A DNA stretch of 64,000 nt from Lachnospiraceae bacterium (GTDB lineage: Bacteria; Bacillota; Clostridia; Lachnospirales; Lachnospiraceae), in the NCBI GenBank assembly GCA_017938315.1, contig JAGBBV010000030.1, positions 248,001-312,000 of the forward strand, in the 5' to 3' direction. A program made the position numbers and the translations under genes. Below, in pieces: positions 35,483-44,904 of the stretch. The notes under the pieces are model-generated. The model ran no database searches and had not been told where the DNA came from. It saw nothing but the letters and a program-made list of their open reading frames with translations. Each line of letters begins with the position of its first letter. The first letter of the stretch is position 1.

Positions 35483-36880
35483 TTAATTTGTGGTTATTTT
35501 ATAGACATCAAAAGCCAGATGCCTATAGTAGAAAGTTCCATATTCTTCTGATTTTTTTCCTGCAGACGATATTATTTGGCTATCAAAGGAACTTCCCTGG
35601 TCAAAAAACCAGTAGGTGTCATAGCCACTGTAAGCAGAAAATAATTCAGAATTAAATTCTCCTACGTATATCCGCTCGGCATGGGGAACAAAATATTCTA
35701 CACACATGCATAAAAAGTCATCGTCAAATTCGTTGACTACAATGACAGCATCCCCTGCTTTTATTTGTTGATTAGTAAAGCCATGCGTTAACTTTGTTGT
35801 ATCATTTAGATTTGCCGAAAGGGAACTTTGATAATGGACAAGTCCGATAATTGCAATAACAGTACATAAAATAATCACAATTATTTTATGAAAATCTTTC
35901 ATGCAGCTGCTGATGGCCAGAAATAAAAGGCACACGGGCATGATTAGGTAACGACTGAGCATAATTGGTTTTACAAAGATTCCCCACATGGTACATAGTA
36001 AATATATTCCCCAAAGAGCACTGCAACATACACATACCCAATAATAATGAGTGTCCTTTGATTGAATAAATTTTATGAAAGCATATAGCGTCATTAAAAA
36101 TATAAGAAGCAGATAAAACAATTCACTTCCCGGGATGCTGCTATAAAAAAGCTCTTTCAAGGTGCCTAATTTGGAACTGGGTGCAGCAATCCAGCTACCG
36201 TTTGATTCGTTGATTTGAAATGCTGCAACAAATAACCATGGCAAATATGTAAGCACGGTGACAGCATAGCAGATGAGACAGTTAATGATTTGTTTTTTGT
36301 CCCGTTTAAAAATGTAGAAAACCAATATACCTACATATAAGAATATCATGGTAAGTACAACATAATATTGAGTGTATGCTCCAAGAAGGCTTGTGACGGT
36401 AAATAAAATCCATGTTTTCTTCGTTGGAGCTGTTAACAAATAATAACTAAGCACACCACTAAAGAGAGTGAATACCGTAGCCCATCCATACATTCTGGCT
36501 TCCGTAGACTTTTGGAGCATAAAAGGGGTTAAATATATAATAAAACTGTAAAAATACATTGCTTTGAGCCCAAAATGCTTTTTAACAAATGAACTGCCGA
36601 TGATTAGCATAACTAAGAGTGCAAGAAGCGAAAATAGTCTTGCACCCATCAAACTTCCGCCGGTCAGTTTGTGAACCGGCCACATCATAAGGTAATATAA
36701 AAAAGGTGATGTGTCATGAATTAATTCGTGGACATAATCAGGCCATGAAAGGCGCCCCCATATCATGGTATAAAATTCATCGTTATTTATGCTGTATCTG
36801 GGACACAAACTAAATGCCATTGCCATAAACAGGCATATGATGATAAGAGCATGAGAATGTTTCTTTAGCAATTGTTGCAT
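35483..36880 (-). CDS. PMT_2-like GT-C membrane glycosyltransferase
   Basis: Polytopic membrane protein, 465 residues, about 11 helices. The loop after helix 1 holds SINNDEFYTMIWGR with the acidic pair, and DTSPFLYYLMMWP next to helix 2, both diagnostic of the PMT_2 group (dolichyl-phosphate-mannose-type glycosyltransferases). A C-terminal soluble domain of about 100 residues follows. GGAGG precedes the ATG by 6 bases. It is upstream of, and in the same direction as, the FAD/UbiA/HAD operon, so it may use the lipid-linked pentose those make (inference). Divergent from the DUF6020 gene. Confidence 0.82.
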   Translation of the reverse strand: MQQLLKKHSHALIIICLFMAMAFSLCPRYSINNDEFYTMIWGRLSWPDYVHELIHDTSPFLYYLMMWPVHKLTGGSLMGARLFSLLALLVMLIIGSSFVKKHFGLKAMYFYSFIIYLTPFMLQKSTEARMYGWATVFTLFSGVLSYYLLTAPTKKTWILFTVTSLLGAYTQYYVVLTMIFLYVGILVFYIFKRDKKQIINCLICYAVTVLTYLPWLFVAAFQINESNGSWIAAPSSKLGTLKELFYSSIPGSELFYLLLIFLMTLYAFIKFIQSKDTHYYWVCVCCSALWGIYLLCTMWGIFVKPIMLSRYLIMPVCLLFLAISSCMKDFHKIIVIILCTVIAIIGLVHYQSSLSANLNDTTKLTHGFTNQQIKAGDAVIVVNEFDDDFLCMCVEYFVPHAERIYVGEFNSELFSAYSGYDTYWFFDQGSSFDSQIISSAGKKSEEYGTFYYRHLAFDVYKITTN

Positions 36881-36927
36881 AGTAGCCTCCTAGGTAAACG
36901 GTATCAAACGGCAAATATGTATATAAT

Positions 36928-36956
36928 TTGACAGAAGTATACGAATTGCGTATGAT
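36928..36956 (+). promoter_or_regulatory. Promoter of the DUF6020 gene with inverted repeat
   Basis: TTGACA (36928-36933), 17-base spacer, TATGAT (36951-36956). The spacer contains ATACG-AATTG-CGTAT (36939-36953), a perfect inverted repeat, so the promoter may be controlled. Confidence 0.68.
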
Positions 36957-37008
36957 AGACAATATTATATCACAATTTGCCAAATCTTAATAGGAGCATT
37001 TGCAGTAA

Positions 37009-38805
37009 ATGAAGAGATATTTTGATAGATTTATTTTAGTACAACTTTTACAAAGTTTCTTTACCACGTGGGCATTAATGAAGGTGGCGCATATGGAACC
37101 GGGTAATGTTTTTACAGCGGTATTTTTCCTGTCGGTTTTTGTTTTGTACGGGGCAATTAAACGCCGTGTAAATACAAGAGATATTTGCACAGTGAAGAAA
37201 ACCAAGACAGTTGCCGTCGCGCTATCTGTAATGTTTGCATTTTTCTATATGGTAGTGGATTACGTTTATTATATAAAAACATTAACAAATCTGATGTTTC
37301 AACTCATAATACTTACAGTAGTAAGTGTTGGATTAATCACATTATTCTATTATTTGATATTATTACTATTTTCATTTGTGGCTGGTGACGTGGAGTTTGC
37401 CCGCTTTTGGTATAGGGAGAAGACAGAGTGTTTTTATGACCGTTATGCAGGTCTTGTCAGTTTTCTGATTTGCATAGTTTGCTGGCTTCCCTACTTTTTG
37501 TATCTCTTTCCCGGCGTTATGACACCGGATAGTATTGTGCAGTTTGAACAGGTACTTGGACTTAGGGAATACAGCAATCACCATCCTATAGCACACACGT
37601 TATTAATAAAGTTTTTCTATAATATTGGAACTATCTTTACCACAAATAGGACAATTGCCATTTCGGTTTATACATTGTTTCAAATGTGCTTTATGGCAGG
37701 AGTGGTGTCATACTTTATAAAGATGTTGGCCGCATATCGGATCCGTATTTTGGTTCGAGTGATTGTAACACTGTTTTATGCGCTGGTACCTTATCATGCA
37801 GTATATTCTGTGACCATTTGGAAGGATATTTTGTTTGCAGGTGCGGTCCTTTTATTTGGGTGTAGTTTACTGCGTCTTTCAAAGAAAATTGCAGTTTCTG
37901 ACTGTTTGATTTTTGGTTTGTCGGGAATCATGGTTTGCCTATTCCGATCCAATGGGTGGTATGGTTTTGTACTCTGCGTTCCTTTTTTATTTTTCCATTT
38001 CCGGAAGAAAGCAAAAGCGATGTTTCCGGTTTTACTGACTATTTTAGCGACGGCAATTGTTGTAAAGTATCCGATTATGAACCGGGCAGGAGTAGTGCAA
38101 CCGGATTTCATTGAATCGTTATCTATTCCAACGCAGCAAATTGCGCATGTGATATGTAATGATAGGGAACTGACAGAAGAACAACTTGACTTACTGGAAA
38201 AGGTGATAGAAGTAGAACATGTAAAAGAACTGTATGTGCCCACAATTTCTGATAATATGAAAGAATTAGTGCGGGCAGGCAATCAGGATTACCTTGTGCA
38301 GCATAAAGGTGATTTCCTGAAATTATGGATAGAACTGGGATGTAAGTATCCGTGGGATTATTTGGAGGCTTACGTGAATCAGACCTATGGATTTTTTTAT
38401 CCGGATTCATTTTATCTTGTTGCGGAAGCAGAGGGGGTAAGCGGTAGCCGGCTTGGTGTTTCGCACACGCCGCTCATCAGAGGACCTCTTGTGGTGAAGG
38501 TAAAAGAAATATCCATCAAGCTGGGGAGTATGGTTCCCATTTACAGCTTATTATGGAGCATGGGAGTGGTCTTTTGGACATTGCTCTTCTGTATTGGTTG
38601 CGTTCTTGTCAGAAATGAAAAGGCAAAGCTGATTTATTATCTTCCCAGCCTTGCCCTATATCTTACGGTTATGATTGCGACACCTGTTGCAACCGAATTC
38701 CGTTATGTCTATTTTATGATATTTTCATTACCATTTTATTTATTGGCGGTAGTTCTTCAAGAACCGGATACGGTAAAGGAAAAACTGCCGGAAGAAAGTT
38801 CATAA
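37009..38805 (+). CDS. DUF6020 multi-spanning membrane protein
   Basis: Membrane protein of 598 residues with about 12-14 helices, of the DUF6020 group (GT-C-like in form). The loop after the middle helices is FPGVMTPDSIVQ, then EYSNHHPIAHTLLI: the acidic residue in PDS and the HHP motif are in the place expected for GT-C active sites. AGGAG lies 12 bases before the ATG. Its last 49 bases overlap the 3' end of the opposing rhamnosidase gene, an unusually large convergent overlap. Substrate unknown. Confidence 0.78.
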   Translation: MKRYFDRFILVQLLQSFFTTWALMKVAHMEPGNVFTAVFFLSVFVLYGAIKRRVNTRDICTVKKTKTVAVALSVMFAFFYMVVDYVYYIKTLTNLMFQLIILTVVSVGLITLFYYLILLLFSFVAGDVEFARFWYREKTECFYDRYAGLVSFLICIVCWLPYFLYLFPGVMTPDSIVQFEQVLGLREYSNHHPIAHTLLIKFFYNIGTIFTTNRTIAISVYTLFQMCFMAGVVSYFIKMLAAYRIRILVRVIVTLFYALVPYHAVYSVTIWKDILFAGAVLLFGCSLLRLSKKIAVSDCLIFGLSGIMVCLFRSNGWYGFVLCVPFLFFHFRKKAKAMFPVLLTILATAIVVKYPIMNRAGVVQPDFIESLSIPTQQIAHVICNDRELTEEQLDLLEKVIEVEHVKELYVPTISDNMKELVRAGNQDYLVQHKGDFLKLWIELGCKYPWDYLEAYVNQTYGFFYPDSFYLVAEAEGVSGSRLGVSHTPLIRGPLVVKVKEISIKLGSMVPIYSLLWSMGVVFWTLLFCIGCVLVRNEKAKLIYYLPSLALYLTVMIATPVATEFRYVYFMIFSLPFYLLAVVLQEPDTVKEKLPEESS

Positions 38806-41800
38806 ATTGCTTTATTGTCCACAACGCCTACAAATTTCACGCCATCATCGCCGGATATTTCTTTGCCACTTTCCAAATAGGTCTGATTTTCGGAAAGCGC
38901 AGGTAGAGATAAGGTGGCCGATGTGTTGGCAGGCACTTCAAAATGATATTCGTAGCCGTTTTCTGTCTGTACATAGCTGACTGAAATGATTCCGTAAATA
39001 CTGTCGTAGCTGCCACTTGCATGGGAAAGAGCACCGGTGGCTTGTGGTTCTAAGAAGAAGTGTTTATATCCGGGGTGGTTTTCATCACTCTTTATTCCCA
39101 AAACATCTGTATATAAGAAACTTGCCGGTGTGCCATAGGCATAGTGGTTCAGTGATCCATCGAGGGTATAGGTACCATCTCCGTTTTCGCTGTATGCGGT
39201 CCATTGCTCCCAGGTAGTAGTGGCTCCTTTTTTTACCTGATACAGAAGAGAAGGAGCTTCTTCCTGTAAAAGAAGGCGATAAGCGGCGTCGATTTTACCA
39301 TTTTCAGACAGTGCCGGAAGAAGATAGCCGATTCCGGAAAATCCTGCTTTCATATGGTAGTTGTGGGCTTCCAAGTTGGTAATCAGACAGTTTATTGCTT
39401 TTTCATGTAATTCCTCAGGATATAAGTCAAAGACAAGACCAAGGGAGAAGGCTGTCTGGGAATAACATTCAGTGGCACCTGTTTCCCATATGATAAAAGT
39501 ATCCTGCCAGGCTTTTTTGAAATTTTCAAAAGCCGAAGCATAATATTCGGCATCTTCGGTCCTTCCCAGAGCTGTTGCCATTTTGGAGACCAGATGAGCA
39601 CTATATGCACACCATGCAGTATCCGATAATTCCGGTGTCGTAGATTCCAAAGCCAAATGATCACCATATCCGCCCTCATAAAAACGAATATAATCCTCGC
39701 TTGTTAAAATTAACATATCTACCCATTTGCAAAGAGCATCATAGTTTTCTTCTACAATTGCAAGATCCCCAAACTGTTGGTACAAATTCCATGTGATGAC
39801 TACCGGTGCATCGCCCCAGCAGTTGTTACTGCCGGTGCCGTTACGCCCATCCTTGTCAGCTCCAAAATTTCTGGGAGCCATATCGGGGAAAGAACCGCCA
39901 TTCGTCTGAAGTAGCCGCATTTCTTCTAGATATTTCCGATAAAAGTTATAAGTATCTGCGTGATAAGATGCTGTGAGTGAAAAAATTTGTGCATCTCCTG
40001 CCCAACCATGGCGTTCATCACGCTGGGGACAGTCGGTGGGGGAGTCCAAAAAATTGCCCTGTTGGCTTCTGATGGTATTTTCATAATACTTATTTAATAA
40101 TTCGTTGGAACAGCTAAAGCTTCCGGTTTGCGTAAGGTCGGAAGAGAGAACCAGTGCACATACTTCTTCTGTAGAAGGCGCTTTGTCCATACCTGTTACC
40201 TGCATATAGCGGAAACCGTGGAAGGTGTATTTGGGCTCGAAAGTTTCGCCCTCCTCATTTCCCTTCATCACATAATAGTCAGTGGCTTTTGCGGTTAAAA
40301 GGTTTTTGGTCCAGATGGTACCGGGCACATCATCAGCGTTGGCAAGAGTCTCTGTGTTGAGTTCTTCACCATAGCGCAAAGTGATCACATCTCCCTGGGA
40401 CCCTGTTAAATGAACTCTTACAGTTCCTACGATATTTTCTCCAAAATCGTAGACATATACGCCCTCTGTAGGCTCTGAAACGGATATGGGGGTGAGTTCT
40501 TTGATGCAGACAATAGGTTCGTTTTCCTTGGCTGTTAGAGGCAGGGAATCATAACCTTCATCCACTGCGTTTGTTGCTGCTGGAAGCCAGTCATTACCTG
40601 CAGTATAGTCTACAGTATCAAAACCGGTTTGCTCATAGTTGGCATCATAGAACTGTCCTTGATAAATGTCGTCACTGCGGATGGGGCCATTTGCGTAGCA
40701 TAAAAAGCTTTCGTCCGTGACAATGGTTTCACATGTTCCGTCTTCGTAACAAATTTCAATCATGCCCTTAAGGGCATTGGTATCGCCCCATGGACTATAG
40801 ATTTCAGGATAGCCTACGGCACGGTCATACCAGCCGTGCAGGAGTGTAAGGCCTAAGACGTTTTTATTGCCTTTAGAAAGCAGTGAGGTAATGTCATAAG
40901 TGACATAAGAAAGCTGCTGATTGTATGCTAATTTCCCCGGGCTGAAGTAGTCATCAGCAACAGCACTTCCGTTTACGGAAGCGGAAAAACTGCCCAGTGC
41001 TGTCATGTAGAGACGGGCACTTTGAATGGGTTTGTCAGCTGTTTCAAATTCTTTTCTGAAAAGCGGGGCAGGTGATTCGTATCCCGGTGTAAGGACCATT
41101 CCGCTTTTGATGCGAAGTTTTCCGTTTTGTACTGTCACATAATAAGGGGAAAAAATGCTTTCCTCAGATTCAAAGTCTTCCTGATAGAGGATATTGCCTG
41201 CTTCATCGGTTATCAGGAGATTGTCCAGATAAGCAAAGGCATTGCTTCGGGATTTGTAGTAACCGATGCTACCGACAGGGGTGCTTTTGATGGGAAAGTC
41301 GCCTACCGGTGTGCCGTTAATGGTTACAGACAGGTTATCGTTATCTACGGAAAGTGTCACAGCAAAGAGGGAACTGCCATCTACTATATGTGTAATATCT
41401 GCCTCCTGCGTGGAGAGATATTCGCCCTGCATTTCATGCAACGAAAAGAGTGCCTCTTCCGGCTTGTTTGTGATTGCACAGACATAGAGATGTCCATATT
41501 CACCTTCTTTTGCTCCAAATACAAAGCCGGCTGTTGTATCGGTTATTTCCATATCGTACTTTATTTCATAAACCCGGGAATCATTGCCGTGTGTATAAGC
41601 AGGTGCATCACTTGAGGCAGAGATCCATTTTGCATCACTCATGCCGCCTCCCATGAGGCCTGTCTCAAACCATGCTTCTTCAGATGCGGTGTAAGGAGTA
41701 TCTGTTTCATCCCAGACGGTGACTGACCAGTAGTAACGCATTTTAGGACGAAGAGAATCTCCGGTATAGGAAATACCAACGGAATTGGAATCAGTGATTT

Positions 41801-42125
41801 TACCACTATCCCAGACATATTTGCCTTCTGCAAGGGAAACTTCATCTTCAGCAAGAGTAATACGATATGCACTTTGCATGGCACCGCGCGTTGAAGAGGT
41901 CATCTGCCAACTGAAAGTTGGGTTAGGCTCATCCAGTCCTAAAGGGTTAGTGAGATGATTTGTTTTTAAGTTGACAATGGAGGTGGAATGAACGTGTTGT
42001 AACCCATCGTTTCTTTGCTTTATAAAATAAAGCATGGTGACTGCAAGGACGAACACAATTATGATAAGAGCAAGAAAACAAAGAAGGGCTTTCTTGTTTT
42101 TGATTGACTTTTTGGGTGTGGTCAT
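38757..42125 (-). CDS. Membrane-anchored GH78 alpha-L-rhamnosidase
   Basis: Very large (1122 residues) family 78 glycoside hydrolase that removes terminal alpha-L-rhamnose. One N-terminal helix (about 13-34) anchors it outside. Order: fibronectin-like N-terminal segment (NPLGLDEPNPTFSWQM), an inserted laminin-G/concanavalin-like domain (about 165-315), rhamnosidase N-terminal beta domain, the catalytic (alpha/alpha)6 barrel with DCPQRDERHGWAGDA (about 693-707), and a C-terminal beta domain. As the window also has rml genes, it may trim the cell's own rhamnan or act on plant rhamnosides. AAAGGAG precedes the ATG. Monocistronic, divergent from 42283. A secreted enzyme kept on the cell rather than released. 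Confidence 0.9.
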   Translation of the reverse strand: MTTPKKSIKNKKALLCFLALIIIVFVLAVTMLYFIKQRNDGLQHVHSTSIVNLKTNHLTNPLGLDEPNPTFSWQMTSSTRGAMQSAYRITLAEDEVSLAEGKYVWDSGKITDSNSVGISYTGDSLRPKMRYYWSVTVWDETDTPYTASEEAWFETGLMGGGMSDAKWISASSDAPAYTHGNDSRVYEIKYDMEITDTTAGFVFGAKEGEYGHLYVCAITNKPEEALFSLHEMQGEYLSTQEADITHIVDGSSLFAVTLSVDNDNLSVTINGTPVGDFPIKSTPVGSIGYYKSRSNAFAYLDNLLITDEAGNILYQEDFESEESIFSPYYVTVQNGKLRIKSGMVLTPGYESPAPLFRKEFETADKPIQSARLYMTALGSFSASVNGSAVADDYFSPGKLAYNQQLSYVTYDITSLLSKGNKNVLGLTLLHGWYDRAVGYPEIYSPWGDTNALKGMIEICYEDGTCETIVTDESFLCYANGPIRSDDIYQGQFYDANYEQTGFDTVDYTAGNDWLPAATNAVDEGYDSLPLTAKENEPIVCIKELTPISVSEPTEGVYVYDFGENIVGTVRVHLTGSQGDVITLRYGEELNTETLANADDVPGTIWTKNLLTAKATDYYVMKGNEEGETFEPKYTFHGFRYMQVTGMDKAPSTEEVCALVLSSDLTQTGSFSCSNELLNKYYENTIRSQQGNFLDSPTDCPQRDERHGWAGDAQIFSLTASYHADTYNFYRKYLEEMRLLQTNGGSFPDMAPRNFGADKDGRNGTGSNNCWGDAPVVITWNLYQQFGDLAIVEENYDALCKWVDMLILTSEDYIRFYEGGYGDHLALESTTPELSDTAWCAYSAHLVSKMATALGRTEDAEYYASAFENFKKAWQDTFIIWETGATECYSQTAFSLGLVFDLYPEELHEKAINCLITNLEAHNYHMKAGFSGIGYLLPALSENGKIDAAYRLLLQEEAPSLLYQVKKGATTTWEQWTAYSENGDGTYTLDGSLNHYAYGTPASFLYTDVLGIKSDENHPGYKHFFLEPQATGALSHASGSYDSIYGIISVSYVQTENGYEYHFEVPANTSATLSLPALSENQTYLESGKEISGDDGVKFVGVVDNKAIYELSSGSFSFTVSGS

Positions 42126-42157
42126 GATATACGACTCCTTTTTGCAATAATACCTTA

Positions 42158-42186
42158 ATTATAAAAGATTCATAGGAAGGTATCAA
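42158..42186 (-). promoter_or_regulatory. Promoter of the rhamnosidase gene
   Basis: Minus strand TTGATA (42186-42181), 17-base spacer, perfect TATAAT (42163-42158). Confidence 0.7.
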
Positions 42187-42214
42187 TGCAAATTGAAACA
42201 AAAATGAGAAATAG

Positions 42215-42247
42215 GCACTAGTGCTTGCATGAAATTTAGTGTAAAAT
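42215..42247 (+). promoter_or_regulatory. Weak promoter with palindrome for 42283
   Basis: TAAAAT (42242-42247) lies 17 bases from the weak -35 TAGTGC (42219-42224), which is part of the perfect palindrome GCACTAGTGC (42215-42224). This could be an operator between the divergent rhamnosidase and GT-C genes. Confidence 0.4.
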
Positions 42248-42282
42248 AAAAATAGTATGTCAAAAGGAAGGATTATATCCAA

Positions 42283-43797
42283 ATGAAAAAAATAAATTGG
42301 AAATATATAAAAGTGGGGTATTTTCTTTTGGCGGCATTTTTGATTATATTGTTTGCCAGCCGCTCATCATTTTTGTACCCTTGCAATAATTGGAACGATG
42401 CAAATAGCTATTTTTCTGTAGGCAAGGCACTATTTAATGGGAAAGTTCCGTACAGAGACGTGTTTGACCAAAAAGGAATGTACCTCTACTTTTTTTATGG
42501 ACTTGCTTATTTAGTTTCTCATACTACTTTTGCGGGTGTTTTTTTGATGGAAGTTATACTGGCGACTTTTGATATTGCAGGTATTTGTAAGATATTAAAG
42601 TTGTTTGTAAAGGAAAAGACAGCACTGATTTTAACACCTATGGTGCTTGCGGTGAGCTTTGCTTCTTATAGTTTTTATTGGGGCGGATGTGCAGAAGAGG
42701 TATGTCTTCCGTTTATCATTTGGGGCTTGTACTTTTCACTTGCATATTTTAAAAATGATTATCCTGATAAGGAAATGCCCAAAAGGACATTGTTTATTGG
42801 CGGATTGCTTGCAGGAATGGTTGCAAATATTAAGTTTACATCGCTTGGATTTTTCTTTGCATGGATGATGTGTGTTGCATTTTCTTTTCTTGTAAAAAAG
42901 AATTTTTTCGGAGCGGTAAAAGCATGCCTGATTTTTTTGGCGGGAATGCTGATTCCTTTTGTTCCGTGGTTTATTTATTTTGCAATTCATAATGCACTTT
43001 ACTATTGGTATTGGGGATATGTGTGGGTTAATGTGTTTGCCTACAGCAACTTAAATAATGAAGGACCGAGTCTATTTGAGCGTATCTATATTTTGGCTAA
43101 AATTCTATATTGGCTTATTATTCAAAATTTTGGATATTTTGTATTTATAATACCCGGTGTACTTGCTTTCTTTTTCGGAAAAGGGAAGAAAATACTGGAA
43201 CGTTTTAATATATTGGCGTTATGCTTTTTTCTGTTCATCGGAATATATATAGGTGGTTTGCAACTTCCTTATTATGCATTGCCGTTAAGCGTATTTGCCG
43301 TTTTGGGATTTGCTCTTCTGGGACGGATCATCGAGTGGATACTGAAAAAAACAGGTATGGTTTTCCTGAAAAAGAGTGCCGTGCTTGTGACTTTAAGTTT
43401 CTTGTCCATAGTTGTAAGTACATGTTTTATATACTTTACTTCTATGAACACACCCTTTATGAAGGAAAAGAGAGAAGATATGTTTCTCTATAAATTTAAG
43501 GAGATTGTGGAGCAGGAAGAAAACCCCACACTTCTTAATATAAGCTGTCTCGATGCCGGTCTCTATACAGTTTGCGACATAGTGCCTACCTGCCAATGGT
43601 TCCAGACCCAGACGGTAATTATGGAAACTGTGCTCGGGGAGCAGGAACGTTATATTAGAGAAGGCCTTATCAGCTTTATCATTGCGAGGGATGAATATCC
43701 GCAGGCAATATGGGAGCGGTATGAATTGGTGGCACAGGAACCTTGGTATCACGAAGGAACGGAATTCACATATTATTTATTTAAAAGGAAAGAGTAA
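42283..43797 (+). CDS. GT-C-like multi-spanning membrane protein (NDA motif)
   Basis: Membrane protein of 504 residues, about 10-11 helices. The loop after helix 1 reads CNNWNDANSYFSVGKAL and KVPYRDVFDQKGMYLYFFYG, matching mannosyltransferase-like/GT87-like proteins that use a polyprenyl-phosphate sugar. The C-terminal soluble domain (about 400-504) is alpha/beta. AAGGAAGGA precedes the ATG. Its stop is 3 bases before the DUF6077 gene, so it starts the operon 42283-48279. Confidence 0.77.
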   Translation: MKKINWKYIKVGYFLLAAFLIILFASRSSFLYPCNNWNDANSYFSVGKALFNGKVPYRDVFDQKGMYLYFFYGLAYLVSHTTFAGVFLMEVILATFDIAGICKILKLFVKEKTALILTPMVLAVSFASYSFYWGGCAEEVCLPFIIWGLYFSLAYFKNDYPDKEMPKRTLFIGGLLAGMVANIKFTSLGFFFAWMMCVAFSFLVKKNFFGAVKACLIFLAGMLIPFVPWFIYFAIHNALYYWYWGYVWVNVFAYSNLNNEGPSLFERIYILAKILYWLIIQNFGYFVFIIPGVLAFFFGKGKKILERFNILALCFFLFIGIYIGGLQLPYYALPLSVFAVLGFALLGRIIEWILKKTGMVFLKKSAVLVTLSFLSIVVSTCFIYFTSMNTPFMKEKREDMFLYKFKEIVEQEENPTLLNISCLDAGLYTVCDIVPTCQWFQTQTVIMETVLGEQERYIREGLISFIIARDEYPQAIWERYELVAQEPWYHEGTEFTYYLFKRKE

Positions 43798-43800
43798 AGT

Positions 43801-44880
43801 ATGATCGTATTACAAATAATCAGTCTCATATTCTGGCTGTTTGCAGTTCCCTTTGCCATGGGACTGTTGCCGGTAAGTTTGCTTCCGGAAAAGGACAGAA
43901 CGCCGGGATGCATATTTTTGTCAGGATATCTGGTACTGTTTGCACTGTTTGAACTAATCGGGATACCGGTTGCGATTTTAAAAGTATATAACGGATTTTC
44001 GACTTTGTGCATAATCTTTGCCATAGCAGCGGTTTTGCTTGGGGCCTTTGGTGTATTTTATACCTTGTCTATGCGTAAGAAAGGATATAACCTTTCCATA
44101 AACCTTGATAGGAAAGCATGGACGTGGGAAGATAAGATTTACATGTTGCTATTCTTACTATTGGTAGGATTCCAGCTTTATATGTCCTTTACCAGGGCGT
44201 CCTTTGACGGGGATGACTCTTATTATAATGTGCAGGGCCTGATTGCACAGCAGATAGATACCTTATACCGGATTAATCCAAATACCGGTATCAGCGCACC
44301 CCTGGATGCCCGTCATGCATTGGCGCTGTTTCCTATCTGGGAGGCCTTTGTGGGAAAGATGAGCGGGATTCATATGACCATTGTGGCACACAGTATTGTG
44401 CCCTTTGTGCTTTTGCCTCTTACTTATCTGGTTTATTACAAAATCGGGCAGAGACTGTTTCGGGAAAAGAGAGACAGGCTTCCGGTATTTATGGTGTTGA
44501 TGGCACTTTTCCAGATGTTTGGAAATGTATCCATTTATACCAATGAAACCTTTTTACTGACCAGGACGTGGCAGGGTAAATCGGTTGCGGGAAATTTCAT
44601 ATTGCCGGCAGTCTTTTGGATTTTCTTTTGTCTGTTTGACAAGGAAAAGGAAAAGCGGGAAAAGAGAGAGCAGACCGGCTATTGGCTGCTCCTTGCAGTT
44701 CTAAATCTGGCAGCAGGAGTGAGCAGTTCCCTGGCTGTTATGTTATGTGCTCTTTTGGTTGCGGGACTTGCTTTTTTGTTTATGATAAAAGAGAAAAGCT
44801 TTGGTGTTTTGGTGAAGGCAGGATTTGCCTGCATTCCGGCAGCAATGTATGTGCTGACCTATTTACTAATCGGCCGTTAA
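43801..44880 (+). CDS. DUF6077-type membrane protein, N-terminal part of a split gene
   Basis: N-terminal 359 residues of a DUF6077-like membrane protein, about ten helices; the loop SFDGDDSYYNVQGLIAQQ holds the acidic cluster expected in GT-C-like enzymes. It ends at a TAA (44878-44880) in the middle of what looks like a membrane domain (YVLTYLLIGR). The same frame continues without another stop to 45705, only eight codons separating this stop from the ATG at 44905. The combined length, about 634 residues, would be normal for such proteins, while each part alone is short. Either a nonsense mutation has broken the gene, or two polypeptides assemble. Confidence 0.72.
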   Translation: MIVLQIISLIFWLFAVPFAMGLLPVSLLPEKDRTPGCIFLSGYLVLFALFELIGIPVAILKVYNGFSTLCIIFAIAAVLLGAFGVFYTLSMRKKGYNLSINLDRKAWTWEDKIYMLLFLLLVGFQLYMSFTRASFDGDDSYYNVQGLIAQQIDTLYRINPNTGISAPLDARHALALFPIWEAFVGKMSGIHMTIVAHSIVPFVLLPLTYLVYYKIGQRLFREKRDRLPVFMVLMALFQMFGNVSIYTNETFLLTRTWQGKSVAGNFILPAVFWIFFCLFDKEKEKREKREQTGYWLLLAVLNLAAGVSSSLAVMLCALLVAGLAFLFMIKEKSFGVLVKAGFACIPAAMYVLTYLLIGR

Positions 44881-44904
44881 GGAAAGGCAGAAAGGTGTTA
44901 TCCT

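Noticed and set aside
37794-38282. 162-residue minus-strand ORF inside the DUF6020 gene
   Set aside because: Composition (Ser/Thr/Ile-rich) is that of an antisense shadow.
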